DNA from: Lycocorax pyrrhopterus obiensis
Lineage: Eukaryota; Chordata; Aves; Passeriformes; Paradisaeidae
Direction of reading: 5' to 3'
DNA: 64,000 bases
NCBI GenBank assembly: GCA_014706295.1
Contig: JACSVZ010000004.1
Location: 13,092,484-13,156,483, forward strand
Made by a program: the position numbers and the translations under genes. This document shows positions 61,155-64,000 of this stretch, piece after piece. Below the pieces are notes generated by a model, which saw nothing but the letters and a program-made list of their open reading frames with translations, did not search any database and was not told the DNA's origin. Within the stretch, counting starts at the first letter, position 1. The number at the start of each line of letters is the position of its first letter.

Positions 61155-63710
61155 CTGAAAAGAGAAAAACATTTGAGAAAAGCATTCAAGAAAAACAGGA
61201 GTTCAAAAAGCTTCTGGACAATGCTCTCAGGCACGTGGTGTGATTCTTGGGGCTGTCCTTTGCAGGACCTTTGGACTTTGGTCCCTGTGAGTCCCTTATA
61301 CCTCAGAAGATTCTATGATTATCCCCAGGAAAGTTCAATACTCCCAAGAAAACTGAATTAAAAACAACAGTTCACCATTGTGCCCAGCAGTTCAGTAGCT
61401 TAACCTCGGCTTCCAGAGGCACAGCAAAGCTGACAGCCCCTTTTTAGCCTGATGCACAATATAACCAACATACCTCCAGCAGGAGCAGGAAGCAGGATGA
61501 AAAGTTATTTCTAATTCAGTTACACCGTAATTAAAGAAATAGATATAAAAGCACCACTTTTTCAGTAAGATTAACCCAAGGAAGTTCTGAAGTTCACATG
61601 TCATTCTGCTGCAAAAAGAAAATATGGACTAAAATTTCATCTGGAAAGGGAATTGGGTATATTTGCTAATTGACTGAGGGTAAAAGACACCTCTACAGAT
61701 TGTCTAGCCCAAGCCCAGGGCCTTGTCCACAAAAGAACATGAAATAGATGGGATAATTCAAACGCTGGAATTTACTAACACTAAAAACGACACCAAAATC
61801 TAAGCCCATCAATCTTTAAATTGTTCAATCTTTAAATGTTCAATATTTAAATGCACATATTGGTCTTATAGTCTGCACCAGAGAGACTTCAGAGCAAGTA
61901 ATAACAGCAGTGGGAATGAGTGTACTCCACTGTGCACTCAGCAAAAACAATTCTTGCCAGCAGAATCAGAACCTTTGTCCTGCTAAGCATACAAAAACCC
62001 AACTGGTTGCCTCATTATTCTCACTCTACTTCTAAAAAAAATATTCATCAAGGACTCCTATAAAAATATTTCCACCTGCAATAACAATCTGCCACAGCAC
62101 TGGTGGAGTTTCCTGTTCTAGGAATAGAAAGTCTCGCAAATACTGAGCAAAAGGTAAACAGTGAAGAATGGTAAACATCCTGTTTAAAATCTGCCAGGTC
62201 TAATAGTACAGTAGATGACAAGGCTCTAATTGATCAGATTACATCCTTGGTCTTTTTCCCACCAAACTGTGATAAACTTTCACACATCAGAGTTCAGTCG
62301 CTGCCAGTGGCAGACTTTCCACCCAAGGTGAAAAAAAGCAGAAAATCCCAGCAACCCACTAGCCTGAAAAAAAACTACACTTTGTGTTATTGCTAGAGAA
62401 AGCCCAGATTCATTACCCCCACAAATCTTTAACACTAATATCATGCAAGAACCCATAAAGCATAAGTATTGGCACCCTTTGCTGCCAAGTATCAGTTGGG
62501 CTTTCATCAATCCAGTGGGAAAAGCTACATTGCTGGAGCTTGCTTGCTTCTTCAGCTCTAAAAGCAGCTGAAGACACACCACATTTTGTACTGCTTCATA
62601 CTTACTGTGCTCTGTGACTGGTTTGTTTCCTGTGCCTTAGCAGGAACATTTTCTTGCTCTTGTTTCCGAGCTTGAGTCACTCCATTCTTTCCTTGGGCCT
62701 CTTCCTTTGGGGGCTCTGTCGTTTTACTGTTTTCTTCAGCCGGAATTTCAGCCTGCCCAGTGCACACCTCTCCTTGCAGATCTCTTCCAGGACCTTCTGG
62801 CTGCTCCAGTGGTTTCTCACTTGCACTGGTGGATGGACTGTCCTCTGCTGAAGCCACAGAGCTGCTTGAACACTCATCTGAATTTCCAACACTTTCATTG
62901 GATCTGCTGCCTGATGGACAACTTCTGTCAGACGCACAAGGGGAGCCATCCTTGTCATCCTCACAGCCTGAGCCTGTGGCCTCATCCAATCCCGGCCTGG
63001 CAGAGGGAATATGTTACAAATTAACATGTATCTATTTTAACTTTTTTCTTTTAAATAATTCTTTTTAATTGCCACACTTCTCTTTCCAAAACCCACTTCA
63101 GAGAGACCTAAGGACCTACTCTAACAGCTGTTTAGGTTAGTTTAGTTAATGGAAGAGCTGTCGATATTGAACAGGATCTACAAACCCCCAAAACAGGTAC
63201 TACAGCATTCCCAACACAGAAATGACTGGAATCATTGACGTCTCTTTCATGTTACATTAGCTGAAAGATGCCAGGGAAGAAAAATAATCTTTTTAAGTTC
63301 ATTGTAAATATAACTCATCAATGAAGAAAATGACAATGGGAAGTTATAGAATATAATCATTTAAAAGGGGTGGGGGAAGAAAGTGTCTATTTTTGCAAGT
63401 GATGTTTCTCCGCTCCACCTGGGACAGAATTATAGGAATGCAGAAATGTTTACTTTCAGTTCTTTGATTTAATCAGTTCAATTTTCTTACTTCTATTTCA
63501 GTCTACATCTCAGACTAGATTCTGCTTACTTGGATGTATCTAAATTTTCATCCTGTTCAAGGCTTAAGACTTGAGTATAAAAACTTATATAAGGTATAAC
63601 TCTTACCAAGGACATTTTCTTTTTTCAGATTTTGTTTCATTCTTTCCAGGCTCACCGGGACGCTTCCGACTCTTGCCACTTTCTGACGACACTGCTTTGC
63701 TGGCAATAAC
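60936..63710 (-). CDS. SDE2: SDE2 (silencing-defective 2 homologue), last three exons, partial
   Basis: SDE2 is a nuclear protein needed for pre-mRNA splicing of some introns and for replication-fork protection through PCNA. Its N-terminal ubiquitin-like part is cleaved off (known). Visible exons: 63710-63607, 62996-62606 and 61154-60936, with consistent phases (0-2, 2-0, 0-stop), together 237 residues. The first has a basic segment ending KSEKRKCPW. The second is a long acidic, Ser/Glu-rich disordered region. The last is the conserved SAP-like domain, with [20 protein letters not shown], then [20 protein letters not shown]. The ubiquitin-like N-terminus and upstream exons lie beyond position 64,000. 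The gene is convergent with LEFTY, as in mammals. Confidence 0.93.
62606..62996 (-). CDS. SDE2: SDE2 penultimate exon (acidic disordered region)
   Basis: 391 nt between CTGCCAG and GTAAGT. Starts [18 protein letters not shown], rich in Ser, Glu and Pro, and ends NQSQST. Poorly conserved in the family, so identity rests on the joining phases and flanking exons. Confidence 0.88.
63607..63710 (-). CDS. SDE2: SDE2 internal exon (basic linker)
   Basis: 104 nt between TTGCAG and GTAAGA. Encodes [20 protein letters not shown], then a segment ending KSEKRKCPW, equivalent to the mammalian stretch ending GKRRCFW. Confidence 0.87.
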
Positions 63711-64000
63711 CTGCAAGCCTTCAAACCAAATTTGAAAGTGAACTTCATCAGTACACGATTCATACATGTTGTAAATTCTACTTATCTTTTCACTTCAGAT
63801 GCAATTTAAAACACTAATGGAAAGAATCACTATTGCTGACATAGACTCAAAGCTTGAACATAAACCCAGTAGCAGCAAAAGCTTTCCTACATGGATTTAC
63901 TAAGGCACAGAGGCAATTAAAATTGGATTCCTGAACTGAACTATCAGGTTCTTCAATCCATTCAACCTCAAGTTTCACTATCTAGCTGACAGCAAGGGAA

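Overview
The window is vertebrate nuclear DNA from a bird, most likely a songbird. The evidence is multi-exon genes with GT-AG introns, several CR1 LINE 3' ends, which are the dominant avian retroposon, and an antisense LTR of the type common in passerine ERVL-like elements. No prokaryotic, plasmid or organellar features were seen.

Layout: (1) 1-3,250 has no recognisable gene. (2) 4,189-32,946, minus strand, is the complete coding part of TMEM63A, a mechanosensitive cation channel of the OSCA/TMEM63 family. I resolved it into 22 coding exons whose reading phases join without a break into 805 codons. A non-coding first exon lies in a CpG-rich promoter and ends at 34,802. (3) 35,001-35,580, directly upstream of that promoter, is a strict 20-bp GC-rich minisatellite. 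It is followed by two CR1 pieces (35.6-36.4 kb). (4) 36.4-50.8 kb is intergenic, with one CR1 fragment, one CR1 carrying a large polypurine expansion (46.8-47.5 kb), and a cluster of three identical FoxH1-type motifs (48.45-48.67 kb). (5) 50,935-54,000, plus strand, is LEFTY, a secreted TGF-beta-family antagonist of Nodal, in four exons (363 codons), with a TATA box and two poly(A) signals. (6) 54.9-60.85 kb is intergenic with one CR1-like piece. (7) 60,936-63,710, minus strand, holds the last three exons of SDE2; its 5' part lies beyond the window.

The order TMEM63A - LEFTY - SDE2 matches the mammalian 1q42-type neighbourhood, but with one LEFTY and with no PYCR2 between the genes. The genes are neighbours by synteny and do not form a pathway. 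TMEM63A and LEFTY are divergently transcribed and separated by about 16 kb; LEFTY and SDE2 are convergent.

The most interesting non-coding signal is the triple AATACACAT cluster about 2.2-2.5 kb upstream of LEFTY. It is a good candidate for the Nodal/FoxH1-responsive left-side enhancer known from mammalian Lefty2 and Nodal. No wholly new gene system was found. Exon boundaries were worked out by hand from splice signals, phase continuity and remembered similarity to vertebrate orthologues.
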